The notes: generated from the letters alone by a model not told the origin. A stretch of DNA of 64,000 bases from Myxococcales bacterium (GCA_021806645.1 JAJZQX010000014.1:46365-110364), one strand, 5' to 3'; positions 36,722 through 45,185 are shown, numbered from the stretch's first letter. Program-made: numbers and translations.

Positions 36722-39379
36722 CTACCGGAAAATCTTCCCCAACCCCTTGCCCTTCAGCTCACCCAGCTCGGTGGCCAGCCGGCCCAGCCGATCCGTCTTG
36801 TCGGTCACCTCGCGCTGCAGCCGCACGATCTTGAGGTCGCGCTCGGCCAGCGCCGCCACCAGGTGCTCATTCCCGGCTGCCTCGTGGGCGATCGCCACGG
36901 GGGCGCCTCCGGCGCTGGTCGCCGGGGCCGTGGCCCGGTCGGCCAGCTCGGCCTGGACCCGCGCCAGCTCGCCCCGGAGCCCCTCCACCTCGAGGTCGCA
37001 AGCCTCGCCGCCGCCGCGCAGCTGCGCCAGCTCCTTCCGGAGCGGCTCCAGCTCGGCGCGCAGCGCCTCCAGCTCGCCCCGCAGCCGGGTCGTCTCCATC
37101 GCCGCCGCCACCGCGTCGCTCCGATCGGCCGACGCCCGCCGCTCAAGCTCCTGCAGCGCGGCGAGCCGCTGCTCGAGCTCTTCCTTCTCCCAGCGAACCG
37201 CCTGCAGCTCGGCGTCGATCCCGGCCGCCTGTCCCTCGGCCGCCTCGGCGGCCTGCCGCGCCCCGGCCAGCGCCCCCTCCGCGCGCGCCGCCGCGGCCTT
37301 CGCCGCCTCCAGCTCCTCCGCCGGGTGACCACCCGCTGCGCCGGCCAGCCGCGCCTCCGCCCTGGCCGCCTCGACGGCCGCCTCCGCGTCGCGCGCCCGC
37401 GCCGCGGCTTCGGCGGCCCGCTCCCGCTGCAACCGCGCGTCGGCCTCGGCCGAGGCCCGCTGGGCCTCCATCTCGCGCAGCCGGGCGGCGGCCCCCTGGA
37501 TGATGGCCCGCGCCTCGTCGAGCTGCCCCACCAGCTGCTCCCGCTCCCGGTCCGCCTGCCGGTGCGCCTCGTCGAGCTGGGCCGCGAGGCCGTCGCGTTC
37601 GCCGGCCAGGTGCGACGCCTCCTCGCCGAGCCGCGCGGTCTCGGTGGTGAGCTCGGCCAGCCTGGCCTCCAGCTCCGGCGTGGCGGTGGGGGCCGCCGGC
37701 GGGGCGCTCCTGGCGGCTTCCAGCTGGCTTCGCGTCTCCTCCAGGGCCTCGCCGGTGGCGCGCAGCTCGACCCGCAGCTCGGCCAGCACCGAGGTCGCCC
37801 GGGCGGCCTCGCCTCGCGCCTCGTCGATCTCCCGCAGCGCCACCTCCGCCTCGCCCCGCGCCGTCACCACCTCCTCGCGCCGCCGGTCGAGCTCTCCCCG
37901 GGCGGCGAGCAGGTCGGCCTCGGCCGTCTCGGCCCGTGACCGTAGCGTCGCCTCCAGCCCGGTGGCGCCGGCCGCCTCGGCGCGCAGCGCGCTCAGCTCG
38001 GACACCCGCCGCTCGATCGCCTCCTCGAGCTCCTGCACCCGCTGCTCGGCCGCGTCGGCACGCGCCAGCGCGCCCTCGAGCACGCTCCTGGCGGCTTGCG
38101 CCTCGGCCCGCGCCGCGCGCAACCCGGCCTCGCTCTCGAAGCCCTCGCTGGCCCGCTCCGCCAGCTCGGTCACCGCCCGCGTCCGCTCCTCGCCGAGCCT
38201 GGACGCCTCCAGCTCGGCCTCGGCCAGCCGCTGCCGTAACGACTCCTGCTGTCCGCGCAGCTCGTTCAGCTCCCGCTCGCGCAGGCCGAGCAGCCCGGCC
38301 AGCCGCTCGGCGTCGGCCCGCGCCGCCGCCCCCGCCTCCCGCTCGGCGTCGCAGAGCGCCTCCACGCTGCGGAGCTTCTCCAGGGTCTGCTCGCTCTCCT
38401 GGCCCCCCCGCTGCTGCCGCTCCAGCGCCGCCCGCGCCTCGGCCTCGCCGGCCATGGCCGCCTCGCGGTCCTGCAGCAGCGCGTCGCGCTCCTCGGCCGC
38501 GAGCTGCCGGTCGGCCAGGAGCGTGTCCCGCTCCGCCGCCAGCGCCGCCCGCTCCTGGCTGGACCTGGCGAGCTCGGACGCCGCCGCCTCGCTCGCCGCG
38601 GTGAGCACGGCCACCTTCGCCTCCAGCGTGGTCACCGCGCCGCCGGCCTGGGCCGCGCCCGCCACCGCCGCCTGGCGCGACGCCGCGGCGTCGTCGAGCA
38701 GCTGCCGCGCCGGGAGCGCCACCATGGTGATGCCGGCCAGCCCGGTCGGCCCCTCGCCACAGAGCGCCACGTAGGCGGCCGCGTCGGCGTCGCCGGCCTG
38801 GGAGCCGTCGATGCTCACGTCGGGCTCCTCGCCCTCGGGCGGAGGCACGGCGATGATGTAGCCGACCGACGCCGACTGCGTCGCCACCTCCACCCACGGG
38901 AAGTGCTCGGTGAGCGCGCCGATGAAGGACTCGTAGGTGGGGCTCTGCGCCGGCGTGTCGTCGCCGGCCAGCTCCGCCAGCGAGCGGCCCCCGGCGGCCG
39001 GGATGGCCGTGACCAGGTGGCCCTTCTCGGCCAGCAGCCGGCGCAGCGCGGTGATGCGGCCCGGGTCCTCGGCCAGCGGGGCGCCGTCGGCCAGGAGGAT
39101 GAGGTCGAAGGCCCCCTCGGGGAGCGACTCGAGCGGCGCGTCGTCGAAGCGGACGAACGGGTGGTGGCCGGCCGCGCGGGCCGCCTCCAGCGCCGGTCCG
39201 CTCTCGACGAGGGAGAGGACGGCCGCGGCGCCGCGTTCGGCCAGCAGCAGCGCGCTGGCGCCGGCGGTGACCGCGGCCGCGCCCAGCTCGAGGACCCGGC
39301 GCCCGGAGAGCAGGGGCTCGATGAAGCTGTAGCGGGCGAGGATCTCACCGGCGCCGTGGCGCGCGAAGAAGGTGGCCAT
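36722..39379 (-). CDS. Degenerate methyltransferase-type domain with a 650-residue coiled coil
   Basis: The 885-residue protein starts with a Rossmann methyltransferase-like domain (about 1-180): RYSFIEPLLSGRRVLELGAA replaces the usual GxGxG loop (VLELGAAAVTAGAS), then LILLADGAP and a YIIAVPP strand. From about 225 to 860 it is almost entirely Glu/Ala/Arg/Leu heptads (for example ELRGQQESLRQRLAEAELEA), a long coiled coil, ending in a basic LKGKGLGKIFR. The plan, a probably inactive globular domain plus a long coiled coil, is like the motility proteins FrzS and AglZ of Myxococcus, which instead have a pseudo-receiver. Role unknown; a cytoskeletal or polarity scaffold is an inference helped by the PilT-like gene upstream. 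Confidence 0.7.
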   Translation of the reverse strand: MATFFARHGAGEILARYSFIEPLLSGRRVLELGAAAVTAGASALLLAERGAAAVLSLVESGPALEAARAAGHHPFVRFDDAPLESLPEGAFDLILLADGAPLAEDPGRITALRRLLAEKGHLVTAIPAAGGRSLAELAGDDTPAQSPTYESFIGALTEHFPWVEVATQSASVGYIIAVPPPEGEEPDVSIDGSQAGDADAAAYVALCGEGPTGLAGITMVALPARQLLDDAAASRQAAVAGAAQAGGAVTTLEAKVAVLTAASEAAASELARSSQERAALAAERDTLLADRQLAAEERDALLQDREAAMAGEAEARAALERQQRGGQESEQTLEKLRSVEALCDAEREAGAAARADAERLAGLLGLRERELNELRGQQESLRQRLAEAELEASRLGEERTRAVTELAERASEGFESEAGLRAARAEAQAARSVLEGALARADAAEQRVQELEEAIERRVSELSALRAEAAGATGLEATLRSRAETAEADLLAARGELDRRREEVVTARGEAEVALREIDEARGEAARATSVLAELRVELRATGEALEETRSQLEAARSAPPAAPTATPELEARLAELTTETARLGEEASHLAGERDGLAAQLDEAHRQADREREQLVGQLDEARAIIQGAAARLREMEAQRASAEADARLQRERAAEAAARARDAEAAVEAARAEARLAGAAGGHPAEELEAAKAAAARAEGALAGARQAAEAAEGQAAGIDAELQAVRWEKEELEQRLAALQELERRASADRSDAVAAAMETTRLRGELEALRAELEPLRKELAQLRGGGEACDLEVEGLRGELARVQAELADRATAPATSAGGAPVAIAHEAAGNEHLVAALAERDLKIVRLQREVTDKTDRLGRLATELGELKGKGLGKIFR

Positions 39380-39460
39380 GTCGGCGCGATGTTACACCGG
39401 CCACGTGGCCCGGTCAGGTTCCGGCCCGGACCGCCGCACGCGGGCCCGGCCGGGCCGAGC

Positions 39461-41017
39461 TCAACCGCCAGCTACCGCGGCCGGGTCGAGGGTGACGCCG
39501 GCCCGCTCCAGCAGGGCCTTGAAGTCGGCCTTGGCCACCGCCTTCATCCAGGCCTCCTGCGGCTCGACCACCTTCTTCTTCACCAGGTCGATGAGCGAGT
39601 CGTTGAGCGTCACCATCCCCTGGGCCCGGCCGGTCTGCATCATCGAGGGGATCTGGAAGGTCTTCCCCTCGCGGATCAGGTTGGCCACGCCCGAGTTGCA
39701 GAGCAGGATCTCCAGGGCGGGCACCCGTCCGCCGCCGATCTTCTTGCAGAGGGTCTGGGCGATGACGGCCTTGAGCGACTCGGAGAGCATCATCCGGATC
39801 TGCGCCTGCCGGTCGGCTGGGAACTGGTCGATCATCCGGTCCACCGTGGAGGGGGCGGTGTTGGTGTGCAGGGTGCCGAAGACCAGGTGGCCGGTCTCGG
39901 CGGTCTCGATGGCTATGGCTATGGTCTCCAGGTCGCGGAGCTCGCCCACCAGCACCACGTCGGGGTCCTCCCGCAGTGCCGCGCGCAGCGCCGCCTTGAA
40001 GCCGCTGGTGTGCACCCCGACCTCTCGCTGGTTCACCAGGCAGCGCTGGTTGGGGTGCACGAACTCGATGGGATCCTCGATGGTGATGATGTGGTCTTCG
40101 CGGTTGCGGTTGATGAAGTCGATCATGGCGGCCAGCGTGGTCGACTTGCCCGAGCCGGTCGGCCCGGTGACCAGCACCAGCCCCTTGGAGAGGAAGCAGA
40201 GGTCGAGCACCGCCTTCGAGAGCCCCATCTTCTCGGCGGTGAGGATCTCGGTCGGGATCTGGCGGAGCACCGCGCCGATCCCCTTGCGGTCGCAGAAGAC
40301 GTTGACGCGGAAGCGGGCCTGCGCCGTCTCGTGGGCGAAGTCGGTGTCCTTCCTGGCGTGCCACTCCTCGCGGTTCTTCTCCGGCGCGATCGTCCAGAGC
40401 AGCTCCTTGAGCCGGTCCGAGCCGAGCGGCCCGTAGCTCGCCACCGCCGCCATGTCGCCGTCGATTCGCAGCATGGGCGGGCTGGCGCTGGACAGGTGGA
40501 GGTCGGAGGCGCGACGCCCGACCATGGTCTCCAGCAGCGCGTCGAGCGCGGCGCGCGGGTCGGTGGGGGCAGGGATCTCGATGACCGGAGGCGGGGGCGG
40601 CGCGACGGGGGCCGGCTGGACCGGAGCCGGGGCGAGGCCGCGGGCCGCGGGGGGCGGCGCGTTCGGTAGGTCGAGGTCCAGTGACGGCGGCCTGGGCACG
40701 GTGCCCGGCCGGCCCCCGTCGAGGGCCACCACCCTGGCGCGGGCCACCGCCCCGGCCAGCTCGAAGCGGATCGCCACCGGGCCGCCCGGCGCCAGGTAGG
40801 TGAACTCCGTAGGCCCGGGCCGCGGGAAGGTGGCGCGCAGATCGTCCGGCACCACCTCGGACAGCGCCCCCACGATCTGCGCGGTGGTGAGCGGCTGCTT
40901 GATCGGCGTCTGCCGGCCCCGGGGAGTGACCAGCGTGGCCCCCTCCCCGCTCGCGAAGGTGAGCTCGCCACCCGGGTCGGAGAGGAGGAGCTGGATGATG
41001 GCGTCGAGGCGGGCCAT
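39461..41017 (-). CDS. PilT/PilU-like ATPase with duplicated N-domain
   Basis: The C-terminal 360 residues are a complete secretion ATPase of PilT type: RASDLHLSSASPPMLRIDGDM, RFRVNVFCDRKG, Walker A GPTGSGKST, EDPIEFVH with Asp-box acids, VGELRDLETI (Walker B) and the His box TGHLVFGTLHT. Before it lies an extra region of about 120 residues (LLLSDPGGELTFASGEGATL, LTTAQIVGALSEV) that looks like a second, diverged copy of the PilT N-domain, joined by a Pro/Ala linker. The total, 518 residues, exceeds the usual 345-375. It likely powers pilus retraction or a related machine. It is transcribed with the following unknown gene (2-base gap). Confidence 0.85.
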   Translation of the reverse strand: MARLDAIIQLLLSDPGGELTFASGEGATLVTPRGRQTPIKQPLTTAQIVGALSEVVPDDLRATFPRPGPTEFTYLAPGGPVAIRFELAGAVARARVVALDGGRPGTVPRPPSLDLDLPNAPPPAARGLAPAPVQPAPVAPPPPPVIEIPAPTDPRAALDALLETMVGRRASDLHLSSASPPMLRIDGDMAAVASYGPLGSDRLKELLWTIAPEKNREEWHARKDTDFAHETAQARFRVNVFCDRKGIGAVLRQIPTEILTAEKMGLSKAVLDLCFLSKGLVLVTGPTGSGKSTTLAAMIDFINRNREDHIITIEDPIEFVHPNQRCLVNQREVGVHTSGFKAALRAALREDPDVVLVGELRDLETIAIAIETAETGHLVFGTLHTNTAPSTVDRMIDQFPADRQAQIRMMLSESLKAVIAQTLCKKIGGGRVPALEILLCNSGVANLIREGKTFQIPSMMQTGRAQGMVTLNDSLIDLVKKKVVEPQEAWMKAVAKADFKALLERAGVTLDPAAVAGG

Positions 41018-41019
41018 GG

Positions 41020-41508
41020 CTAGCGCCCCGACCCAGCCACGTGGCCTGCCGCGAGCGCGACGAGCGCGACGTGGCGCTTGTTGACGTAGGCGACCTGGGC
41101 GCCCTGGAGAAGGCGGAAGAAGGGTGGCGGCTCGTTGAGCACGTCGATGAGGCGGGAATGCTCCGTGGGGCGCACGAAGGAGACGAGCCCGCGCTGCACC
41201 GTGCCGTCGCCGAGCCGCACGTCCACCTCGTGCTCGGTGGGCAGCGTGGCCGCCTCGTCGTCCGCGTCATTGACGCGGTCTACCCGGACCAGGTTGATCC
41301 CCTTCCGGTGCAGGAAGGTCATGGCGCCGGCCGACTCGTCGAAGGCGGGCAGGAAATCCGCGTCCCCGTTGAGCAGGTCGAGCGGCCGCTCCGGGCCGTC
41401 GTGGTCCGAGGCGGCCTCGGCGAGGAAGAAGGCCATGCGCCGGACCGCCCCTCCCGGGAGGATCACGTCGGCGGCCACGCGGTGCTTGGGGACCTGTAGG
41501 TCGTTCAT
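41020..41508 (-). CDS. Conserved-looking protein of unknown function next to the PilT-like gene
   Basis: I do not recognise this 162-residue protein. It has no signal peptide or membrane helix. It contains VAADVILPGGAVRRMAFFLAEAA, PLDLLNGDADFLPAFDES, HRKGINLVRV, EVDVRLGDGTVQRGLVSFVRP and SRLIDVLNEPPPFFRLLQG, which together suggest a small beta-rich domain. The ATG at 41508 has AAGGGGA about 7 bases upstream. It precedes the PilT-like ATPase by 2 bases on the same strand, so a part in the same machine is likely. Confidence 0.65.
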   Translation of the reverse strand: MNDLQVPKHRVAADVILPGGAVRRMAFFLAEAASDHDGPERPLDLLNGDADFLPAFDESAGAMTFLHRKGINLVRVDRVNDADDEAATLPTEHEVDVRLGDGTVQRGLVSFVRPTEHSRLIDVLNEPPPFFRLLQGAQVAYVNKRHVALVALAAGHVAGSGR

Positions 41509-41642
41509 GGCGGTCCCCTTCGTGCGAGCCGCGTGCCCACTGCGCGGCCGGCCGGGGGCGGTCCTGGCCACGGTTCGCTGCTGACCCGGGGTCGTCGGCT
41601 ACCCACGGGCGCTGGGGCCACCAGGTCACTTCTCGCGCGGCG

Positions 41643-42044
41643 TCACGCCGGGAATCCAAACCCCTCTTCGTCGAAGTGCCGGTCGAAGGCGAAGGCGTCG
41701 TCGATCCGGCCGCGCCGCATGGTGACGAAGGAGGCCGCGTCAACCAGGCTCAACGAGGACCTGCGACGCTCGAACAGGAGGTCGAGCGCCGCCTCGTGGA
41801 CAGCGGCGTCCACCCAGACCACGTCGAGGAGCGGAGCGAAGTCCTCGCGGAAGCCGCTCAGGGCTGCGAGCCCGAGACGCCGGGTCACGAGCGCGCAGGT
41901 CTCGACGAGAACGTACGACGTCGTGACCAGCATCGCCTGGCGTTGCCGGAGCCTTTCGAATGCGCTCCGCGCGCGAACGTGCGCGGAATCACCCGCATCG
42001 AGGAGCGCATAGGCGGCGGAGGTGTCGACGAAGACACGGCTCAC
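41643..42044 (-). CDS. vapC: PIN-domain toxin (VapC type)
   Basis: The 133-residue PIN domain opens with RVFVDTSAAYALLDAGD (first catalytic Asp), has ETCALVTRR with the conserved Glu, and SLVDAASFVTMRRGRIDDAFAFDRHF with the later acidic residues, so the metal site looks intact. VapC toxins cut RNA, often tRNA. The GTG start at 42044 overlaps the antitoxin stop by 4 bases. The tail GFGFPA is the usual PIN ending. It separates the PilT block from the hox remnants. Confidence 0.88.
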   Translation of the reverse strand: MSRVFVDTSAAYALLDAGDSAHVRARSAFERLRQRQAMLVTTSYVLVETCALVTRRLGLAALSGFREDFAPLLDVVWVDAAVHEAALDLLFERRRSSLSLVDAASFVTMRRGRIDDAFAFDRHFDEEGFGFPA

Positions 42045-42289
42045 TCGAACGCCTCGTCGAGGTACCTGTCGTGCGCCTTGGCGACGTCCTTGGCGCCGCT
42101 GCGGTCGCGGAATCGGCCCACCGCGCTGGCCGCCCGTTCGTAGAGCTGGGCGCGGTCGACCTTGTCGTCGGACAGCCCCCGATCGACGAGGCGGCGGATG
42201 GCCTCGGCCACCGAGATGCCTTCGCGCCGCGCGGCGACGCGGAGTCTCCTGGCCTGCGCCTCGCTCAGCTGGATCTGGGTGCGGATCAT
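42041..42289 (-). CDS. Ribbon-helix-helix antitoxin (VapB type)
   Basis: An 82-residue protein with an N-terminal ribbon-helix-helix: IRTQIQLSEAQARRLRVAARREGISVAEAIRRLVDRG (in two pieces). The C-terminal half (about 45-82) is a charged helical region that should embrace the toxin. It neutralises the VapC toxin and, with it, should repress the promoter, in which a palindrome sits between -35 and -10. The ATG lies about 7 bases from the predicted transcription start. Confidence 0.85.
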   Translation of the reverse strand: MIRTQIQLSEAQARRLRVAARREGISVAEAIRRLVDRGLSDDKVDRAQLYERAASAVGRFRDRSGAKDVAKAHDRYLDEAFE

Positions 42290-42295
42290 GAAGCA

Positions 42296-42324
42296 AGTGT
42301 ACTCACATCATGATGTCACTGCAA
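42296..42324 (-). promoter_or_regulatory. VapBC promoter with palindromic operator
   Basis: Minus-strand -35 TTGCAG (42324-42319) and -10 TACACT (42301-42296) are 17 bases apart. ACATCATGATGT (42305-42316), a perfect 12-base palindrome, fills the spacer, where an RHH antitoxin would be expected to bind and shut the promoter. The message would start at about the antitoxin ATG. Confidence 0.65.
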
Positions 42325-42426
42325 TCCAAGCACCGGGAACTGCCCTGGAATCTCGAGCCGCGCCGGCGCGCCAAGCAGCGTGACAAGGAGACGCGCACAG
42401 GCGGGTACCGGGCGCTCGCGCCCCGC

Positions 42427-43150
42427 TCACCGCCCGGCCGAGTCGAGCAGCTCTCCGGCCGGTCCGCGCAGCTCGACCGTCATGGGCATCCGCCCGGCCG
42501 CGTGCGTCGAGCAGGAGAGGCACGGGTCGTGGGCGCGAATGCCGGCCTCGACGCGGTTGACGGGGTCGATGAGGAGGCGGCGGCTCATGGTTCGCCCGTG
42601 GTGGAGCCGGCCGCGCAGGTCCGGAGTGCGCCCCGCCAGCGCCTCGAGCAGCACGGCGTGGATCAGGTCGGCGTGCGTAGGGCAGCCCGGGAGCCAGGCG
42701 TCTACCGCGACCAGCTGGTGGAGCGGCAGGACCTGGTCGAGGAACCTGGGCACGATGCCGGGCTCGCCGGGGATCCCCGGCTGAAGGTCGGCGTCGTCGA
42801 GGTAGGCGCGGTCTAGCACCGGCAGCGCGCTCCCCAGGGCGTTGCGTATGGCGGTCACGTTGCCGGTTACGGCGCAGTCGCCGAAGGCGATCAGGAACAG
42901 GCTCCGCGCCCGGATGACGCGGGCGGCCACGAGATGGTCCTCGTTGGCGCAGGCCCCCTCCACCAGCGCCACGTCGACCCCCTCGGGGAAGACCTTCACG
43001 TCGGAGAAGGGCGAGTAGACCAGGTCCACCTCCCCGGCCAGGTCGGCCTCGCTCCCCTCGCCGCACTGGATGCGCCGGAGCAGGCCGAGCAGCTGCACCG
43101 TGCCGGCGCGGCAGGGGACGCACTTGCCGCAGGACTCGTCGCGGCAGGTC
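42427..43150 (-). pseudogene. Mosaic remnant of a NAD-type [NiFe] hydrogenase operon (hoxF-hoxY-hoxH fragments in one frame)
   Basis: Read from 43150 to 42427 one open frame passes through pieces of three hydrogenase subunits. First comes [16 protein letters not shown], the C-terminal 4Fe-4S motif of HoxF/NuoF. From [12 protein letters not shown] to [24 protein letters not shown] it is the middle and end of HoxY, with the N-terminal CxxC half missing. Then [10 protein letters not shown], the start of HoxH, leads directly into [22 protein letters not shown], the C-terminal nickel-ligand motif of HoxH, with about 400 residues between them lost. The HoxH joint lies at the similar strings DPVTRIEG and MNRVEAG. 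Not functional as a hydrogenase: the N-terminal nickel cysteines and proximal cluster are gone. The GTG at 43098 would allow 223 residues to be made. Confidence 0.72.
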
Positions 43151-43364
43151 CTACCAGGCCAACCTGGCCTTCGGAGAACTCACCGGCGGCTCCAAGCGGG
43201 CCATCAGCCTCCGGCGCGACGGGTGGGTAGCCTACGCCACCGGCCCGGGCTCGGGCGCCGACGCCATCATCACTGTGGAGAACGCCGCGCCCATGCCGCC
43301 GCGCGTGGTGCTGGTGCGCTACTCAGGCAAGGTGCCCAACTACGTCAAGGCGACCTGCCCGTAG
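43149..43364 (+). pseudogene. Severed C-terminal fragment of an unidentified protein
   Basis: A frame of about 71 codons with strong G/C third-position bias begins abruptly at about 43149 ([18 protein letters not shown]) and ends with VPNYVKATCP and TAG at 43364. There is no start codon or ribosome-binding site in a sensible place, and the other side of 43150 is the hoxF fragment in the opposite orientation, so this is the end of a gene cut at the junction. I do not recognise the protein; a pilin-like or exported protein is possible. Nothing coding follows in 43365-43436. Confidence 0.55.
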
Positions 43365-43436
43365 AGGGCGCGGAGTCCGGCGCGGGCCGAAGGCGGGATC
43401 CCGCGCAGCGGCCGCTGTACCGGCACCGCCCCCACG

Positions 43437-43964
43437 TCACCGGTGCAGCAGCGCCACGTGCGGCAGGTTGCGCAGGCGCCCGTCGTGGTCGAGCCCGTAG
43501 CCGACCACGAACCGGTCCTCGATGGTGAACCCCTTGAAGTCGATCGGCACCGCCACCCGGGCCCGGGCCGGCTTCTCCAGCAGCGCCGCCACCTTCAGGC
43601 TGCGCGGGTGGCGGGTGGCGAGGTTGTCGAGCAGGTAGCGGACGGTCAGGCCGGTGTCGACGATGTCCTCGACCAGCAGTACGTCCTCCCCCTCGACGGA
43701 GCGGGCCAGGTCGTGCGTGATGCGGACCACGCCGGTGCTCTCCGTCCCCTGGTAGGAGGAGACGCCGATGAAGTCCACCTCCAGCTCGGGGAGCGGGATG
43801 GCGCGGACGAGATCCGCGAGGAACATGAAGCTCCCCTTGAGCACGCCGATGCAGATGAGCCGCTTGCCGGTGTGCTGGCTGGCGATCGCCTTCCCAATCT
43901 CGGCGATGCGGGCCTGGATCTGCTCCGCGGAGATGAGGACCTCGGTGCGGTAGGAGCCGGTCAT
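43437..43964 (-). CDS. hpt: Hypoxanthine phosphoribosyltransferase
   Basis: The 175-residue enzyme has LICIGVLKGSFMFLADLVR, the flexible-loop SSYQGTESTG and the PRPP-binding LLVEDIVDTGLT, then VALLEKPARARV and DRFVVGYGLD, all standard. It salvages hypoxanthine and guanine to IMP and GMP using PRPP, made by the prs gene 1.4 kb away. Start ATG at 43964 was taken from family length; ATG at 43973 in the same frame is possible. Divergent from ispE with a 49-base gap. Confidence 0.94.
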   Translation of the reverse strand: MTGSYRTEVLISAEQIQARIAEIGKAIASQHTGKRLICIGVLKGSFMFLADLVRAIPLPELEVDFIGVSSYQGTESTGVVRITHDLARSVEGEDVLLVEDIVDTGLTVRYLLDNLATRHPRSLKVAALLEKPARARVAVPIDFKGFTIEDRFVVGYGLDHDGRLRNLPHVALLHR

Positions 43965-44013
43965 GGCGCGCATCCTAGTCGAGGGGGCGGCGGGTCGGTG
44001 GTAGAGAAGGGCG

Positions 44014-44928
44014 GTGCGCCTAGTCACCACCGCACCCGCCAAGGTCAACCTGGTCCTCCGCGTCGGCCCGCCGCGGCCGGACGGCTTCCACGATCTCAAG
44101 AGCCTCATGGTCCCGCTCGACCTCGGCGACCTGGTCGAGGTGCGGGTGGGCGCGCGCGCCGGCCCGGTCACCTGCCGCGTGCCCGGCCATCGCGAGCTCG
44201 ACGGCGAGCGGAACCTGGCGGCCCGCGCGGCCGAGGCCTTCCGGCGCCGCTTCCCGACCGACCGGGCCATCGCCATCCGCATCGAGAAGCGGACCCCCGT
44301 CACCGCCGGCCTGGGCGGCGGCTCCTCCGACGCCGCGGCGGTGCTGCGCTGCCTGGCCCGCGCCTTCGGCGTCAGCGACACGGCGGCGCTCGCCGAGCTG
44401 GGGCTGTCGATCGGCTCAGACGTCCCCTTCTTCCTGGGCCGCGGACCGGCCTGGGCGGCGGGGCGGGGCGAGCGGCTCCGGACGGTCACGGTGGCGCCGC
44501 TCCACCTGATCCTCCTCTATCCCCGCGATCCGGCCCTGGCCATCCGCGCAGCGGACGCTTACCGCTGGCTGGACGAGGATCGGCGCGATCGGCCGGTCCC
44601 GACGCTCCCCCGAGCGCCCCGCTGGCGCCCAACCCTTCTGGGGAACGACCTCCAGCCACCCTGCGTGGCCCGCCATCCTGCCTTAGATCGCTTGATGGAG
44701 CGGCTAACCGGCGCCGGCGCCACCGCGACGCTGATGTCCGGGAGCGGTCCCACCGTCTTCGGCCTCTTCGCCGGCCGGGCCTCGGCCCGACGAGCGGCGA
44801 AGGCGCTGAGCGCGGCGGCCGGCGTGGACGTGGAGGTCCAGCTGGTGCGTACGGTGCCGCGGCTGCCTGGAGTGTCGTCATGGAGATCACCGACGTCCGC
44901 GTCTACCCGGTCGACGAGGAGAAGCTGA
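44014..44928 (+). CDS. ispE: 4-diphosphocytidyl-2-C-methyl-D-erythritol kinase
   Basis: The 304-residue GHMP kinase has APAKVNLVLRVGPPRPDGFHDLKSLM (in pieces APAKVNL and DGFHDL), the ATP loop TPVTAGLGGGSSDAAAVLR, SIGSDVPFFL, GNDLQPP and the C-terminal SGSGPTVFGLF. It phosphorylates CDP-methylerythritol in the MEP isoprenoid route. The start is GTG at 44014. Its last 16 codons overlap the start of spoVG by 49 bases in another frame, so translation of the two is linked. Confidence 0.94.
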   Translation: MRLVTTAPAKVNLVLRVGPPRPDGFHDLKSLMVPLDLGDLVEVRVGARAGPVTCRVPGHRELDGERNLAARAAEAFRRRFPTDRAIAIRIEKRTPVTAGLGGGSSDAAAVLRCLARAFGVSDTAALAELGLSIGSDVPFFLGRGPAWAAGRGERLRTVTVAPLHLILLYPRDPALAIRAADAYRWLDEDRRDRPVPTLPRAPRWRPTLLGNDLQPPCVARHPALDRLMERLTGAGATATLMSGSGPTVFGLFAGRASARRAAKALSAAAGVDVEVQLVRTVPRLPGVSSWRSPTSASTRSTRRS

Positions 44929-45185
44929 GGGCCTACGTCACGGTCACGCTCGACGGCTGCTTCGTGATCCGCGACCTGAAGGTGATCCAGGGAGCGACCA
45001 GCCTCTTCGTGGCCATGCCCGCCAAGCGGCGCAAGGACGGGACTTTCAAGGACGTGGCCCACCCGCTCAACGCCGAGACCCGCGAGCGGTTCGAGCGGAT
45101 CATCCTGGCCGCCTACGACGCCGAGTCGCGGCGCGCGCCGGCCCGCCGCCCCGCCGCGAACGAGGCCCACCTGCCCGGGAATTGA
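44880..45185 (+). CDS. spoVG: SpoVG-family RNA/DNA-binding regulator
   Basis: A 101-residue protein with the SpoVG core: EITDVRVYPVDEEKLRAYVTVTLDGCFVIRDLKVIQG (in pieces), FVAMPAKRRKDGTFKDVAHPLNAETRERFE. SpoVG proteins bind nucleic acids and affect division and development in Gram-positives; myxobacteria commonly have one after ispE. The C-terminal tail is Ala/Arg/Pro-rich. The start ATG lies inside ispE. Confidence 0.94.
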   Translation: MEITDVRVYPVDEEKLRAYVTVTLDGCFVIRDLKVIQGATSLFVAMPAKRRKDGTFKDVAHPLNAETRERFERIILAAYDAESRRAPARRPAANEAHLPGN

